The notes: generated from the sequence alone by a model not told the origin. A DNA stretch of 64,000 nt from Opisthorchis felineus (GCA_004794785.1 SJOL01006576.1:928191-992190); one strand, 5' to 3'. Counted from the first letter of the stretch, positions 43,661 through 58,106 are shown. Numbers and translations are program-made.

Positions 43661-46600
43661 TTAGTTGCGACGGAGCTACGATAAGTCGTCCAGTAATCTC
43701 CGTTGGAAGTAAGTGTCCAAACTGTTCATTTATGTGACGAGATTCAACATTTATGGGGACAGTATGCCTGGTGCATCAAGATAACAATAAACCTTGAACG
43801 CAACGGCCACGCAAACTACACAGCCTGATGATTTCTCAAATGCCTGAATAGGCCGTCAGCTTACATTCTTTTGCATTCCGTTGTTGACGACAACCACTTT
43901 ATGCTAATCATCTTACGAACGCCACCGATCAGCTGCATCAATAAGATTCATTCATTGTCTACCAGATCCTGCAGTTGACATAGTCTCTAGTGTAGAGTGA
44001 GGTATGATGTTACTACTCGCCAGTAAAATATGCTATTTCAGTTTTTGAAGGAGTCTGAAGCTGAGATCCGTTAAAAAATTGGGCTAGTAATAACCCCTTC
44101 CTCTTTGCGAACTATGGTAAGTGAATGGTACGAGACGTTCGTTCGAACTTGAATCGATAGTGATGTCAAAAGTGAATGTACTAGGTTGGCTGGCATCAGC
44201 AACTCAGAAGAATTTTCTGCACTTTCATGGAGCTCAGCAAGACGACTTATCAGTTTTAGAAAACACTGTAAGTCCAACATATCATTGATTACCGAATGCA
44301 TGAATTGCCAACTCTGTAAATCTCCATAAGTGTTAGCAGTCTTGCTGACTGATGTTTATCAATGGCACAAGAATAACCTGCTTCATAAGCACACAACTCG
44401 TCTAGTTTATATTCATTCCACCGAGAAGTGCACGCGGAATTGCTGACAGGCAATGAACAACAAACCCTGGACTTAGCATTCGATTTGAGTTTTCTTGTAA
44501 GTGGTTAATAGAAAAGTAGACACGGAGCACCTCACAATAGACCACGTGACCTAGGCTATGCAACTTGTTGTTTTGTTAGAACAAATGAAAGTTTAGCAAG
44601 AAGGTCCAGGTATTAGTAGCACAAGTCTCGTTAAACCTTTTGATACGGGCGGCAAGTGACATGTAAATATAAAGAATATGTATGTGCGTAAAGGCCTCTA
44701 ACAATCTTGAAAGCACAGTCACGCCCAAATTCGACGCAAATATAAGGATAATCATTTTTAACACACATGTCTAGTGAGAATAAATTCTTTTCTCACTTTT
44801 ACTACATAGCCCTTAAGGGACAACGATGACATATAGCTTATGCGCGTCGGTGAAGAAAGTAATGCAGTACACGAAAACAGTTTGTTTTGATAAGTGTTTC
44901 GTAAAATATATTAAAAGACGTTATATTTACAGTTTAGTATAGACTTGTAGGTCAGTTCTTGACGACCTCGTAGTCCCTTTACAGGACTGGAAACGTTCTA
45001 TGAAGGCCGAGTGATGAACTTCAGTGGCTAGTCGAAGTTTTGAATATATGTTACCAGGGGGCAGCCCCACGTCCCGTCCAGTCTTCTTTCTGGGGGAGGG
45101 AATGTCATGTGATATTCGTGAACCGAATCAGCCCAAATGAACCGGCGCTATTCAATGTAGTTTACCGGCTGAAGCATTCACATGGGCTTTTCAACGGTGA
45201 TGAACTGTAACTTAAGAAACTTTAGAGGGGAGACACTGAGTAGAAGAGCAAAACATGTGATGTATCTTATATAAGAGATACAAGATGGAATAAACCTGCA
45301 CTCCGAGTTCCCGCAGACAGTGCGCAGATCGCAATGGTAGTGAATATTCAAATTTCGTTTGGGGCAACATTTTTGATCATCAAGCGACGGATGCTAAGCC
45401 ACTGAATGCCTCTGTGATGACTACCAGCCATTCTATCCGCGACTAGGGGCCGTAAAAATTAGGTCGACAGGGTTTCCGTCGCATCACTCTATGTCCCGAA
45501 ACAAGCTAAAAGCAGTTTTACTGTCTTTGTTTAGCATTCGATTCTGGTTTGCATTCACCTGTATTGAACCAATCACTTGCGTACCTGACGCTTTCCATAC
45601 CCTATCGTTGTTTCGCATTAGCACTAAAACCTGGCATAGGATAGAATTGAGCTCCTAACAATGTAGTCCATCACGGCTTCTTCAGGCAACCCAGTCCAGA
45701 ATTTGCTCATTGTAGCATACTGGTGTAAAGGACACTTGATGAATGTCATTTTCGGGCGGCAATTGGGCTCGGAGTTCACAATGAACATACATTTCTGTAC
45801 ATGTTCACCGTGTGCAAACCTGAATTTACATGCAAAATGGGAGGGTGAAGTAAGGTTACATTATTTATTTGAGTTATTGCTAATTTTCACGCCTTAAGTT
45901 GCTACAAGAATAGCACTTGCATCAGGGTTGAGTGGCTTTTTTGTGAGGAAGTTCCCAGTTGTTTCAAAGGAAAAAATGTCGTTTGAAAGACGCATTTTTG
46001 AGGGGCGTACATATGGGGACTGACTACTACCGCAAAAACTTCAAGCATACTGGGTTATAGTCAGACGGAACAATTAAATCAGACAGAGTCGTTCTTCTCC
46101 AAAAATTGACTGTCAGTCTAGTCCCTTATGCTTCTAAGGTCCCTATTGATGGAGATCGGATAAGAATGGCATGCATGCACAATTCGTGAAAGAAGTCAAA
46201 TTATCTGTTTGTAGTTTTTACTAGTTTCTACATATCCGCGACCGTCTTCAGTACAATCTCCCACAGCAGATAATATCTATGGAGTACTCTGATAATCCAG
46301 AATGCCAAATCTTCTATAAATGGACTTGATCACGTGACTGCAGGCTGATCGGTTAATATCGCGTGACAGCACATCGGTTGTGTCCAAGACAACCTAACAA
46401 CCAGATTGCAAACCAAAAAACTTGATGCGATTGTTTGAAGAGATAATGAGAATAATTGAGGTCTGATAGCTGGACAAGCTTGTGAATGCTGAGGTCAAAT
46501 CAATTTGCTGCCACTTTTAAAAACAATCGAACGTCATGTAACAATAATGTGATTGTTTTCCCCAGCTTAGTGGTGCGTACACAGTCAATACAACGGGCCT

Positions 46601-49215
46601 GAACTGTCAGTGACTTGATTATTTTCAGGGCTTGTGAACCAATAACGAAGCAGTATTTAGTTCAAAGACGGAAGCTGATAGATAGCTCAGCAGTCAGATA
46701 GCACAACGTCCTTGAACTGCATTACCCACTGTGCCAACATTTCTTCAATGGTACAACTTTTCTTGCAGCACATGCAGCTGGGAGGAATTCCTCAAGCTGT
46801 GCACCTGATCGCTCAGAAGAAACCATACTGAAGAACGGAAATATAATTTCTGTATGAAGTCATGCTGCATTTCAAAACAAAAAGTCTGATCATTTCTAAG
46901 TCGAAATTGTCTAAACTTGCTACGGAGACTTCACATTTACATGATTGCATGACTGCAGAAGAGAGCTAAAGTAGTGTTCTTCGTAGTACAGCAAGCAACA
47001 TTGACTAGGATCGTGTTTATAACATCTTTCCAACTACTCTGATCACTTTGCATTGCAGTCTTTGGGGGCGAGAAAAAATCTGTGATGTGAACATTTATGG
47101 ATCTGGTCTACCATGGATGAGCTGACAGCCACACGACTGACCAGCTTTTCAATGAACAGGGTTTCCGAGTATTTGGTCTGCTCCTGACAAATGATGAAAA
47201 AACACCGTCGAGACCACGCTGTAAAACACAAAAGCCATACGATCACTCGTCGATATCTCTTAGTTCGCACATAGACTACGCACCGAAGTTGGCCGACTTG
47301 GTTTTGGAACCTTTTCGTTTACAAAATATGAACAGAAAACAGTTGCTATGCAGAGGGTTGTTTGGACTTCCTGCTTCGTGACAGACATTTTCCACTTTGG
47401 GGAGTTGGACGGCCAGCAATGCGGGTAGTATCAGGAGATTTTGGAACGTTTCCGTTGAGATCATGTCCCTTAAATGAAGTTATTTTATGCTGAAAAGTCG
47501 AAAGCCTCTGCACAACTGCACAGCCCCTATTTAGATTCATCGCCAGTGCATAGCTCACGAATCTCCAAGATGATCAGACCTTGCGATCACCCAGCTAGTA
47601 GTTGGAGACTCAAGTCTTCGGCCACCATCGATTAGCATTCCTGGTTACTTTTAGGAAGGGTGGTATTCTGCAGCATATAAGTTGTAATCGAATGACCTTG
47701 AATCACTTTGACCTAGGGAGCTCTCAGTGTCTTGCGAAGTCAACGCCTACAACTTAGGTAACAAATTATCGGTTGTCTCAGTCAAGTTCCGGTTGATATA
47801 GCTGTTTGAATTTGATTGTTTAAGGTAGCGTTGGAGTAATTTGGTGGTGTCTGATGGATCATACCGAAGGATTCATCTGATCAGTCGGGAAGATGTCATC
47901 AATCGTTTGGGTTGAGGTAACACTAGTCACGTGGTCTGGTTTGTTAGACTGCTCGTATGATGAAAGTGCTCAGCACTCCTTAGGGCTATTCATTGTGCAG
48001 TAGGTCTCAGGTAAGCGTCGGAACACTCAAAAAATGAAGTAATATAGCAACACAGGTGAGTTGTAAACGGGCACTTTTTCACTCAAGCTGATTTTCTTTC
48101 TCATGGAAGAACACGACTGCACACCTAGCATTTTGCAAAAGTGCGCCGCACAGTGTTGTGGTAGGTTCATTCTGAACGGCAGTCGACAATCTAAATGAGT
48201 TAAAGCTATGAAAAAAAGCTTTTGGAAGATGCCAGTGCTAACCAGAGGGTCGATGAAAACTCTGGATAGCACTCTACTTGTTTACCTCTTCTTCGGGCTT
48301 ATTAGGTGAACCTACTACTCAACCACCCCTCAGCTTATTATTTTACACGAACAAAAAATGAGCATTTGATGTGATGAACACTTACTTTGGACGGGGAACT
48401 CGGCTGAAATCAACTGAAAACTTTTGTTTGTAGTTTCCTTTGACGGAGTGTGCCCCACAAATTCCTAGTCATGGTTCGGCTGAAACGAAGTTCGAGGAAT
48501 TGAATTATGTTCCAATATTACTGACAAGGTGGACACAAGCTCTAGAAGTTTCTAAATGCAAGGAACGAATAACTAGACTTAGTTACCTACACAAGACTCT
48601 GTGAATAGTATTTGAACTGTGTGTAAAATGTAGAAATTTTTAAGGAATTTAAGAGTGCTGTAACCAGTAGGATTTTGCACGAATTCTTGCTATTCCAGAA
48701 ATAGCAACCTCCTGCGCTCTGTAACGACTCAGTCAACCGTAATACATGAGTCTTTTTTTCATGGGCTAAAATTACAAGCGGTGCTTCGGTATGTATATAG
48801 GAAAATATATGTGTCTTTTAAAGCCAATCCCTCAGCTCTGGGTAAAAGCTTCATACTCCTGATGGGAACTTCCTTAACCCCCTCGTTTTCTTCCAAAATG
48901 AGTCACTTAATTTCACAACCATCTGCTGGTGACCCCCAAAATCACATGTACACGGAACTCCCGTAAAGACTCGCGTTGAGGCTACTCCATGAAACTGGTA
49001 TTCATTAACCCATAGCTTATTATCACAGTGGAAAATCCCGGCTTGCACAACGAGTGCCTACCAGATGAAGCTTTTAGTGTGATGATCTATTAAACAGTTG
49101 ATGGACTTCGATTTAGTAGGCATCCAAAGTTACCTTTATGTCAGTTCACCTAAAAGACTCCACCTCATGCTAAGTCAACGTATGACACACCCGTTTAAAT
49201 TATAAACTCATATCC
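43660..49215. other. Intergenic, no recognised gene
   Basis: Only short frames without motifs. Confidence 0.45.
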
Positions 49216-49219
49216 AATT

Positions 49220-49470
49220 TCCCGTGGCAGCTCAGTGGTTGAGGCACGAATTTGCTAAGTGGAAAGTTCGTGGTTCTGGACCCAACTCCGAGCATCTCAG
49301 TTGTTCCTGTCTCGGCTTCAACAAACTGGCTTCCTTCTAGTGGTATGACAAATATGCACCGAAAGGGTGCTACAGCTGAACGATTATGACTATTTGTTAG
49401 TAGTGATGCCTTGTCAGTGTTCGAAGCAAGAAACTATCTTCATTCGTTGAATAAAGAATAATGCATGTCC
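49220..49470 (+). repeat. tRNA-derived SINE
   Basis: A box TGGCAGCTCAGTGG (49225-49238) and B box GGTTCTGGACCC (about 49272-49283) are spaced as in an RNA polymerase III promoter. A non-tRNA body follows, ending in an A-rich tail near GAATAAAGAATAATG. No complete cloverleaf is visible. Confidence 0.55.
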
Positions 49471-49479
49471 ATAGCCTTG

Positions 49480-51090
49480 TTTTACCGGCTGTTGTTCCGT
49501 CACAAATTTTGTTGCACTCTTTTACTCTGATTATTCGAAAAAAAACATCCAAAGGAAGAAAGCTGGAAGGTCATAAAGCAGTTTGGCAGAGTCGAATGTC
49601 GTTCTTGAAAGATTAGTTGATTGTTGAAACCTACTCATTTATGCAAAGTGCAATACTTTCTCGTTGGTTTTATCCTGCGGTAAACAAGGCAAAAACAATT
49701 TTAGATCTGATGCTTTTCAGACAATAATTCCAGTTGATTTATGTGGTATCCGGCGTATGTTTTGACTTTCTAGTTGAATGTGTTCTCTGCATTTGCCGAA
49801 TGGATCTTCATGGGATAATGACATTTAAAATCCCTTATCGCAAGCAGTCTGTTTGTGCATATGTCAAGAGTGGACGTTGGGATTTTATGGCCTAAGTTTA
49901 CCTCAACTCTGTTCTCCGCAATACTAAAAATTAAGTAAACATCAAATGAGCACCTGCAAATATGTTTAGTTGTTCAATATTATCTGCAACGACAGCTGTT
50001 GTTTTGTTTCTCACTCTAATTAGAGATCAGAGGCTGTGCAGTACTCGTTTGTAGTGTAAGGAGGTTTTTTAGAAATAGTGATTCACTAGGTTTCGCTATA
50101 TAAAAACCGGATTGTTATCCATCGTGAATCGTGTGATCGTGACACGCTAAGGTATCATAGGTAACGTCACGAGAAGAATAGTGCAGAAAAACTTATTGTC
50201 ACTTAGTTCTCGTCATTTTACGCAGCCAAAAATTTATAGGTACAACAGCGATAAGAAAGTCCGCCTGGTCACATACAAGATATTTCCACAATCAATTGGT
50301 TTACTCACACACTTGATTCTCTTTCAGAGTGAAAGCTCCGGTCAGATGTTTCCTACCGGTTTACGGGAATGTTGCGCACAATTCAGTGGATTCGTTGGGT
50401 AGGATATTGAGATTTCAAGATTACCAGTCCTCCAGAAAACCTCAAAAGAACTTTGCAGAAGTAGCCAAAATCCTTAAATGCTGACTTGGTACCATCCTGC
50501 AAAGGTGGATCTCGGATAGATTAGACGGTCTTTTGAAGTCGTCCATAGTTGGATTCTCGACAAGGGGCAGCAGGACTTGAGCCAATGTAACAAAAATCCA
50601 GAGACGACTTTTCCAGCGCCCCCTTCTCCATGGAAGTAAGCCGCGTACTCAGAAACCTTGAAACGAATACGATTGTACAGAATGTGTGCAGAATTTGTAT
50701 TTATGAAAACTTGAGAGCATAGTGTGCGTACACCAAACTCAGTTGTTAAACTGAGAAAATGCACCATTTGTATTATCCAAACTGTACCTCCCTACTGGGA
50801 GGGATTTTGTCCTTCTGGCGATTTCACTGATAACTGCTTTATTTGGTGACCTAGTAATTGGCCGATAATGCCGCTGGCACCTGTCATATCCTGCATGTTC
50901 ATGTTCAACGACAGTCAAATTCGATAAAATTTTACAGGCCTAATAAAATTTACAGAATTTATAGATTTGTGGAAGGGAATAGAACCGAATAGAATAAAGA
51001 GTACAATACTCAGAACTTATAGAATTTTACAGATTATTTCTACCACATAAGAGCCTCTATCCTGAAATGCTCTGCCGCCTGAAGTATTTT
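49480..51090. other. Intergenic, AT-rich degenerate repeats at the right end
   Basis: From about 50925 to 51045 variants of AATTTACAG and AATTTATAG recur several times without a fixed period. No gene supported. Confidence 0.45.
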
Positions 51091-51093
51091 GTT

Positions 51094-51124
51094 CCCCTGA
51101 TTCATCTAGCCGATGAATCAGGGG
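51094..51124. repeat. Perfect 13-bp inverted repeat, 5-nt loop
   Basis: CCCCTGATTCATC (51094-51106), loop TAGCC, then GATGAATCAGGGG (51112-51124). No mismatches. Flanking bases do not extend the pairing. No gene is adjacent that I can support. Confidence 0.95.
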
Positions 51125-51129
51125 CTTGA

Positions 51130-53105
51130 GGAGGCTGAAAACGCCAACAATAGAAGCACGCGTCACTTCAGCTCCAAATGAGGCACAATGGAAGGCTAGG
51201 TATTTCAGGATCCAGCAAGGCATTTACCATAAACGTGCACCAAAATTCTCATTCTCTGTTTTGGTAATTAGTAGTTTGATGGCTTTCCAGAAAAAAAAAC
51301 AGATTCATAGCCGTTGATCATACTGTATAAATGAGGTGGAATTTGATTAAGCCAAAATTTCCGACTTGTCAAACAATCCTCATGAGAACCATAAAGTTAT
51401 TGAACGAAAGTTGGTTATCATGTTTCCTGGTTTAATCCAACACTGGCAACAGCTTCAGCTTTAAAACACCTTGCGTACAAGATTGGTAATTAGCCACCAT
51501 AATGCCATAAAGGTTTCCATATAATCCTACACGAACTCAGGAAGAGAGCGGAACATCTATTACGTTACCTCACAGTAGTATCTTGTCAAAATTCAAATGA
51601 TTTTAGTGGTAGTCAAGTGAAATCTGTGGTCTTTTATAAGACGTGTTCATCACCTGAATCAGTACTGATTGCCTGATCTTAAACTCGAGCTTGTGAAGAC
51701 GAAAATTTCTGCACTGTTCTGACGCCAGTAATAATCTGCACCCAACTGACTTTTTTCGGGTGTCGGAAATGAATAAGAATTGTGGACTGTAGAAAACGCC
51801 GTCAGTAACTGGTTCATTGATCGGGTTTGTCGGTCTCCCGTCATCGTCTCCCGAGCGTCATCTCACTGCCGCCCGGTCAAAAAACAGTTACCGCTTGAAG
51901 TAGGAAAGCAATTTGATCGACCGCTGTCGCGGATGTATAAAGGGTTTCTCAAACTCCACGCGATTACATCAGTGAAAATGGAAAAATCTAAGTCCCAGAT
52001 TCATGGATTAGATGATGTAGCACGTTCAGACAGCGAATAAGGGGTTTTAAATACTGACTACAACAACTACACAGAATTATTTGATTCAGACGTGCCCTTC
52101 CTCAGCCATCCCATGTCTCTTTATCCAGAGCAAGTAAGATGACTACACAGAGCAATTGGGACCAATCAGCTTTTCCAACGACTTTGAAGGAACCGTTTTC
52201 AAAACGGGTGGGATCTTAAGAATATTTTACTCAAATGCATCCCTGCCATCGAATTTTACATCATAAGATCGCTTTGAAGTGCCGTGAAACCACATATATG
52301 ACAAGAAAGGGACAGTTCGTGAGTGGGGGACAATAACTACCCTCTGGTGGTTTGTATCGTTATTTTCTTGACAAACAGACTGGCATTCGTAAAATCATGG
52401 AACCCATATCTGCCGCAGCCTTTTTCTGCTCAGCTGATTCAGCTAACCCGCCGGAAGGACCTCTTACCGATACACTCATCTGTCGCTCATTTTGTTGAGA
52501 AGTCGACAGTCCGTCATTTTATTTACTTTTGTGCATCACTTGCAGAGGTAACTCACCTAAAACTACCGTATCACCACTATGTTTAATGAAGCTTTATGGA
52601 CAGTTCTCCTATGAGAACTAGACTATTCCCACGATTCTTATAAGGGCAAAATTTTATTGAATCGTAGGAGACTTTTACTTCGTTCTCACTGACCTTTGAA
52701 ATCTAATCATTGCAGCGACAAACCTCGTAGTCTTCACGTATGCATTTGTGTTTACTACGTTATTTGCTCACAGTCGTGCACTTTCTAAACTGCTGTTAAT
52801 GGCAAGACTTGTTTCTAACAAACGAGGACCTTTTTCAAAGAGAGACACTTTGTCCGATTCACTATCAGGGTCAATTGCAAAATATCCACTTCTGCAGGTA
52901 GCCTCGGGAAATTTCTGCAATTTCGACCCTACTTCTCTTCAAACAATACCGGAGTTTGCCACCATCTTCCATGCTTAGCTTGGTAGTTGACGCTTTTTCA
53001 TGGCAAATCGGGATATGTGAAACATAGGTGTAGTTTTTTTGGCTGCACCCCATATCCATTCCTGCTGCACTTAAGTACCCTTAAGAGTGAATTCATAGTA
53101 CGAAT
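51130..53105. other. Intergenic, no recognised gene
   Basis: Frames up to 87 codons (52323-52586) with no motif. Confidence 0.45.
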
Positions 53106-53109
53106 GAGT

Positions 53110-53250
53110 AGCCCACTGGTTCGTCTGTGGTCTTGTGGTAAGCCCCGACATCTGCCTCTAGCTTCGATTCAAGGACATGTGTTCTATTTATCTCCTTCAG
53201 CCTTCAGCACGATGACACTCATGGCATATCGGTTTAGTCCAAATCTGATC
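53110..53250 (+). repeat. tRNA-derived SINE-like sequence
   Basis: A box TGGTCTTGTGGTA (about 53128-53140) and B box GCTTCGATTCAAG (about 53161-53173), with CATCTGCCTCTAG between them. Spacing is right for a tRNA head, but the stems do not close. Confidence 0.42.
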
Positions 53251-53289
53251 GCCCAAGTCATTGCAAGAAGGTAACACAAAAAACAACAT

Positions 53290-56200
53290 TCTCGTGTCCG
53301 TCAGAAATAACATGCAGGTCTTTCATCTCAGTTCGACCAACATGAAGCTCTTGAAGCTAACCACAAGACCTTCCACTGGCTAGTTGTTAAGGTGGCATTC
53401 ATATCACCCCCGTTAGAACAGACTTCCTGCTATCTTTATGCAATTATCCTGGTCAATCCGTATTAAAGAGGAAAAGCACTACACTCAAGTCTAGCTCTTG
53501 TTATATCACATCAGCTGTGCATATATTTGACCTTTCCATGATTTGAATTCCGGGCATCTGACATACGGAACGAGCGCTTTCTGGACGCATTTAAATTATA
53601 ATCCTTTGAACAGGTGAGCGTTTGCACGCCCAAACGATGTGACTGCTTTGCTCGGCACCTCAGATGTTTTTGTTTAATCCATCGATTGACCAGTCTGCCA
53701 CTACTTCTCAGTCAGTTGGCACCAAGGTTGTTTAGAATTTTTGCTGGACCTTTATTGGTCAAGTGTACTTGACCCCGTTAAATCAGACTGAATTGTCCTG
53801 GACTAGAATGCCACACGGCTCTGAATGACTCCACGCAAGGATTCTACAAGACTGATGACAGGAATCCTGCTGGATCGTGCAGCATCGCGAGCTAACAGTG
53901 CCAAAATTAGACTGTTTATAATTCAGTTTCCATCATTTTGATTATACATATAGTCCGCACATCAAAATGCAGCAACTTGCTAACGATTCAAGCTACTTCC
54001 TTTCAGAATTTCCACAGCGTACACGAACATGAGTCGAAAAGCGAGTCTTTTACTGTCGTATTCTGTTTGGCTACGATGCAGGACGACAGACAGCCAATAT
54101 TAAAAGTTTGGTTTTGTCAAATTATACATATAAAATAATACCATAAGGCCGTTCTTGAAATGGACAAATCTGAAAACTGCCAGCCATGTGACCCGGTGAT
54201 ACTGAGATATTTCGTCCTATAAGTGAAGCCATTCAAAGTTGAAAAGCCGAGAAGCAGCGCACAGCTGTTTCCTCCTTTTTGGGAATCATCAGCAGTGTGC
54301 ATCTGACGAAACTCAAGGGGGTCTCGAACTAGAAATATCCAGGCCACTAGATTGGACACAACCGTTTGGCCACGAGCGGTTTAACAGCAGTGTGAGTAAC
54401 TCGAACTTAGACAGTACGTAGCACTACTACTCAGGAAATCACGAAATCCACATCAAGTTGTTACGTTTTGGCTAGCTTCTCGAGCGACGAATATCCAAAT
54501 GGGATATGTCCTTAACTTTTGAGTGCATCTTTCTCCCGAGAACTCAGACAATAACCACCGGTCCAGAGACCGTCCGGTCAATACTTATTAAGTTTTGTGC
54601 ATTGTTGTGAACTCAGCCATGTGAAAAATCGTACCATCACAGATGGGGACTGAAAACAGTAACGTAGAAAGTGGACAGGAAATTCGTTCAGAAAATGAGA
54701 TAGATATGCAGATAGGTCATTAAGACAACGACCAGAAAAACCCTTATGAGTGAAACAAGTGAAATATACCATCTGAGACTAACAGTAAATCCTGCGGAAC
54801 GGATCCTTCTTGATGAGGTGCTAACTTGGAAACTGATGGCAGCTGTTGGATGTTGCACCATCAGTTTTCTCCCCTTGTGATACATCGGACACACAAAACT
54901 TTTGACTGGAAACCAAGTTCGACGCGTGTCAAGTTGAACACTTTCAAGTTCAGAGGGTGCTGACGGGAAACCCAGAAGAATCTGCACTTAACAATATTGT
55001 TTGCCAACTACTTGATCACTTTTAGTAAGAAAGCAACTATTCGGAATCATAAAAGTAAAAATCAGTGGTGATCAGATTTTAGGATAGATTCAGAATAGAC
55101 ATACAAAAAGATGAACTGTGTTGAATACGCACAGCCATTCTGTTGTAACCCCACTTGAGTGTGCGAGCGAATAAGGAGAACAGGTGGTTTGCTTTGCTGA
55201 TTGGGAGTTCGGAGTGGCAGCATAAAAGACGTTAACACGACCTAGTGGCAACTATCACTTGATTAAGGACGGATTAAAGTAATCGATACACCACGTGGGT
55301 CGGTAAGGTCCCAAACAAAAGACCGATCGATATGCGCACGGTCATCTAGTTAGCAAGAGTAGCATTTAAGACATCCCATTATAAAACGTCTTGAGAAATC
55401 TATTCACCAGCTGAAGAGTTGTCCATATGTGTGGTGTAGTTTCTCCCTTCGCTTTTGAAAAAGCGTACTAAGTTGCCCAGTTAATTGAGCGCTGAACAAA
55501 CTAGAAATCGCTGACAAATTTTGATGGATGGTCTGCCAAGTGAGCTCAAAGGAACTTAGAGAGTCTATAACCTTCGGGCTGCAAGTTCACCGTAAAATGT
55601 TGGTGCATACACAAGGGACATACTAAATACATTATTTAGAACACCTACTGTGTAGTCGATAGAATTTTTTCTATGGATCAGCGGAAATATTTGTAGGCTG
55701 TTGGTTGTTTCCTTCATAAAGATGAGTGAAAAATTCTTTTAAAAATTAAATAAAATAATAAAAATTAGTGAAAATAGTTATATTCCTTTAGCAGCGGCAG
55801 CTAACGTTGAATAGTTGTGCAAGACAGACTGCCTGCGATGCTGTCCTGGACGGTAAACACCTTCGCAGTTTCTCCTTTGCACGAGTTAGCAGTTGACCCA
55901 CTTGCAGGTGCTGATTTGTTCTGTCTAAGTTGAGAATGACGTCGGGATATTAAAACTGGCTTATCCTTATATATTTTTCGTTCTGCTTATGCCGCAGGAA
56001 TTCAGGATACAGTCATCCCCATCTTCACTTTTTTATTCCGATTTACAGCAGCAAAAAAGACTTACTTGGAGCAGTTTGTGTGTCGGTCTTCTCTGATCAC
56101 GGCGGAAGATTTTTCGTGTCATTTGTTACAGTTGGTATTAAGTCATTTAAGGTTCTAATTTATGAATTTGGGCAGAATTGTCGCTATTTTCCGTCAGAAA

Positions 56201-57580
56201 TTCGTATACCTAAGAAGAATTGGTAAAAGTGGATTTATGGACGTGAGCTCATAGGTCATCCTGTTCAGCTAAGGTGTCTTTAGGCTGAGTGAAATACACC
56301 TGAATATATCATACTGTTCGTGGCCTTTCAAAAGAACAACAAGGATACAAACAACAGACTGTCTGCTATCTTGCTTGGGATGCATTCGACAGAAGGTGTG
56401 TGACCAATGAGATATAATTAAATATTTGCCCTCAGAACGCCACGTGGTGTTCTCCAAAGAGAAACTGCTTGCAAAAGGACATAGTGGATGAAGCTACGTG
56501 AGGTCTTCGTAAGTGCAAGAATTTTTTTGAGTTATGTTGCTCCATGTCACCTCACTCAGTTCTGTCACAGAGCTTTCTTGTTATTTGCAGGTTGTTTGGT
56601 TTTATTTTCCGTTCACTTCTTCCAAACGGGGAGAAGAATCAGTGTTCTGCAGGTTGCTTGAAATTTCCCCGAAGAGCTGATTCATGCAACAACGTGCAAA
56701 TGCCGATAAAACAGAACAACATACGAAGACCTGATCAGCCAGTCTATTGCTTAAACTTTACGCCAAAACGAAGTGAGATTTGTGCTTTGCAGTGGGCTAT
56801 TTCAATAAAAGGCATAGCTTAAACTGGTTAAACTGGTTGAAACTGAAAGGACAAAACCGTGCTCTCTGGCTTAAACAGGCGTCAGCGTTTATTTAGGTAT
56901 CAATAAAAATTGACGAAGTTAATCAGGCTGATTTCCGTCTGAGCCCGTCATCTCAAGTTCCGGCTGCAAAACCCAACTTTCGACTAAAAAATCTTCACAT
57001 TTCTTTCCTTTCTTCTAGAAAGTATACCGCTACCAAGATAAGCACAGTCTAAATGGCTCAGGAACGACTTCATTAAAATATAGGTCTTAATTTATGGCAC
57101 AGTTTTCTCGTGAGGATACCCTGTCTTGAGGTACACTGCGGTACCACAGTCTGCACATGTTTTTTGTCCGGTGATACAGAGTATATTGGGAAGGTATCGG
57201 TTTGATTGTTCCATTCACCTTGTGTGTTTCCATCCTAAAAGTCACATCAGACTAATCCAGTCAAAAGATCAAAATCACTGAGTTCTATCATGTACTTTTG
57301 GTTCAAACTTCTCAGTTTATAAACAAGAAGACGCATTTCCAAGTGCACTTTCTTGTAGATGCACTTTCAACGTAGAACGTCACCGTGAATTTCTTTGAGT
57401 GGTTGGCGCATGGTTCTGCTGACTCCATTGATGTTTTGATGGAACCTTTTTCCACGAAGACTCTGGAATAAACGTTGCGGATACTTTAGGTTGAAAATTT
57501 TTCTACAGAAGGAAATGTATCAGATGGGAAAATGGTGGTATTAGCAGGAAAAATGCCACTCTGGATGTCATATTCACCGA
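53290..57580. other. Intergenic, no recognised gene
   Basis: No motif-bearing frame. A short tandem of AAACTGGTT occurs near 56821-56843. Confidence 0.45.
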
Positions 57581-57584
57581 AATC

Positions 57585-57680
57585 CGCATAATACTCTATT
57601 CCTAAGGTTGTTAAAATCACTACCATTTCCATTCTTCTTGTGGCTCATCATTTAGGCCTATCCGGAGTCAAAGCACATAC
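57585..57680 (-). repeat. Hammerhead-ribozyme repeat, copy E, decayed
   Basis: On the minus strand AUGAUGAG (first core base changed), CACAAGAAGAAUG, GAAAUGGUAGUGA and UUUUAACAACCUUA follow the order of copies A to C. The GUC triplet reads GUA and stem pairing is lost. Confidence 0.45.
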
Positions 57681-57893
57681 CCCTGTGACCACGACAGTCG
57701 TTTTGGATGCGTTTTCTAACGAAAATACAATGATCTGCCAAGCTCAGATTACCAAAACAGATTTAGAATTTTGGTCAGAAACATAGCATCGTTGTGGAAC
57801 AAAGCTGGTGGGAGATTAACTGGCACTCTGACCCCATAGTCACTAAAGCCGGAAGTCGTACTAGTACTTCAGAAACCAGTGGAGGATCTAACC

Positions 57894-58106
57894 TCACAGA
57901 CCATAACTAGGGTTGACAGGATAGGATAAAAGATATGGGCGCAAAGCAGATGGACAGCTAAATCTTTTTCGAAAATATTCCAAGGTTAATCTTGAGGACA
58001 CCAAGTGCAGCCGGCTTTTCCGGTCGCGTTTTGCGCAAACAATATAAAGTTTCAGAACGTTCTCAGCTGCACTAGCTTTTTCAATTTCAGCGGCCCATGA
58101 TTCCAT
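57894..58106 (-). pseudogene. RTE-like non-LTR retrotransposon fragment
   Basis: The minus-strand frame SWAAEIEKASAAENVLKLY, then LEYFRKRFSCPSALRP, has the pattern of the linker between endonuclease and reverse transcriptase of RTE-type LINEs in trematodes (a Trp, then an alpha-helical E-I-E-x-A-A-A-x-x-N-x-x-K-L segment, and further on a x-Y-F-x-x-x-F-S-x-P segment). VRSLCVDKEN just upstream in another frame fits the preceding part. There are frameshifts, and no catalytic motif is present. Family assignment is from memory of the pattern only. Confidence 0.5.

Noticed and set aside
49220..49300. Functional tRNA gene
   Set aside because: A and B boxes are present but acceptor and anticodon stems do not close; a SINE head fits better.
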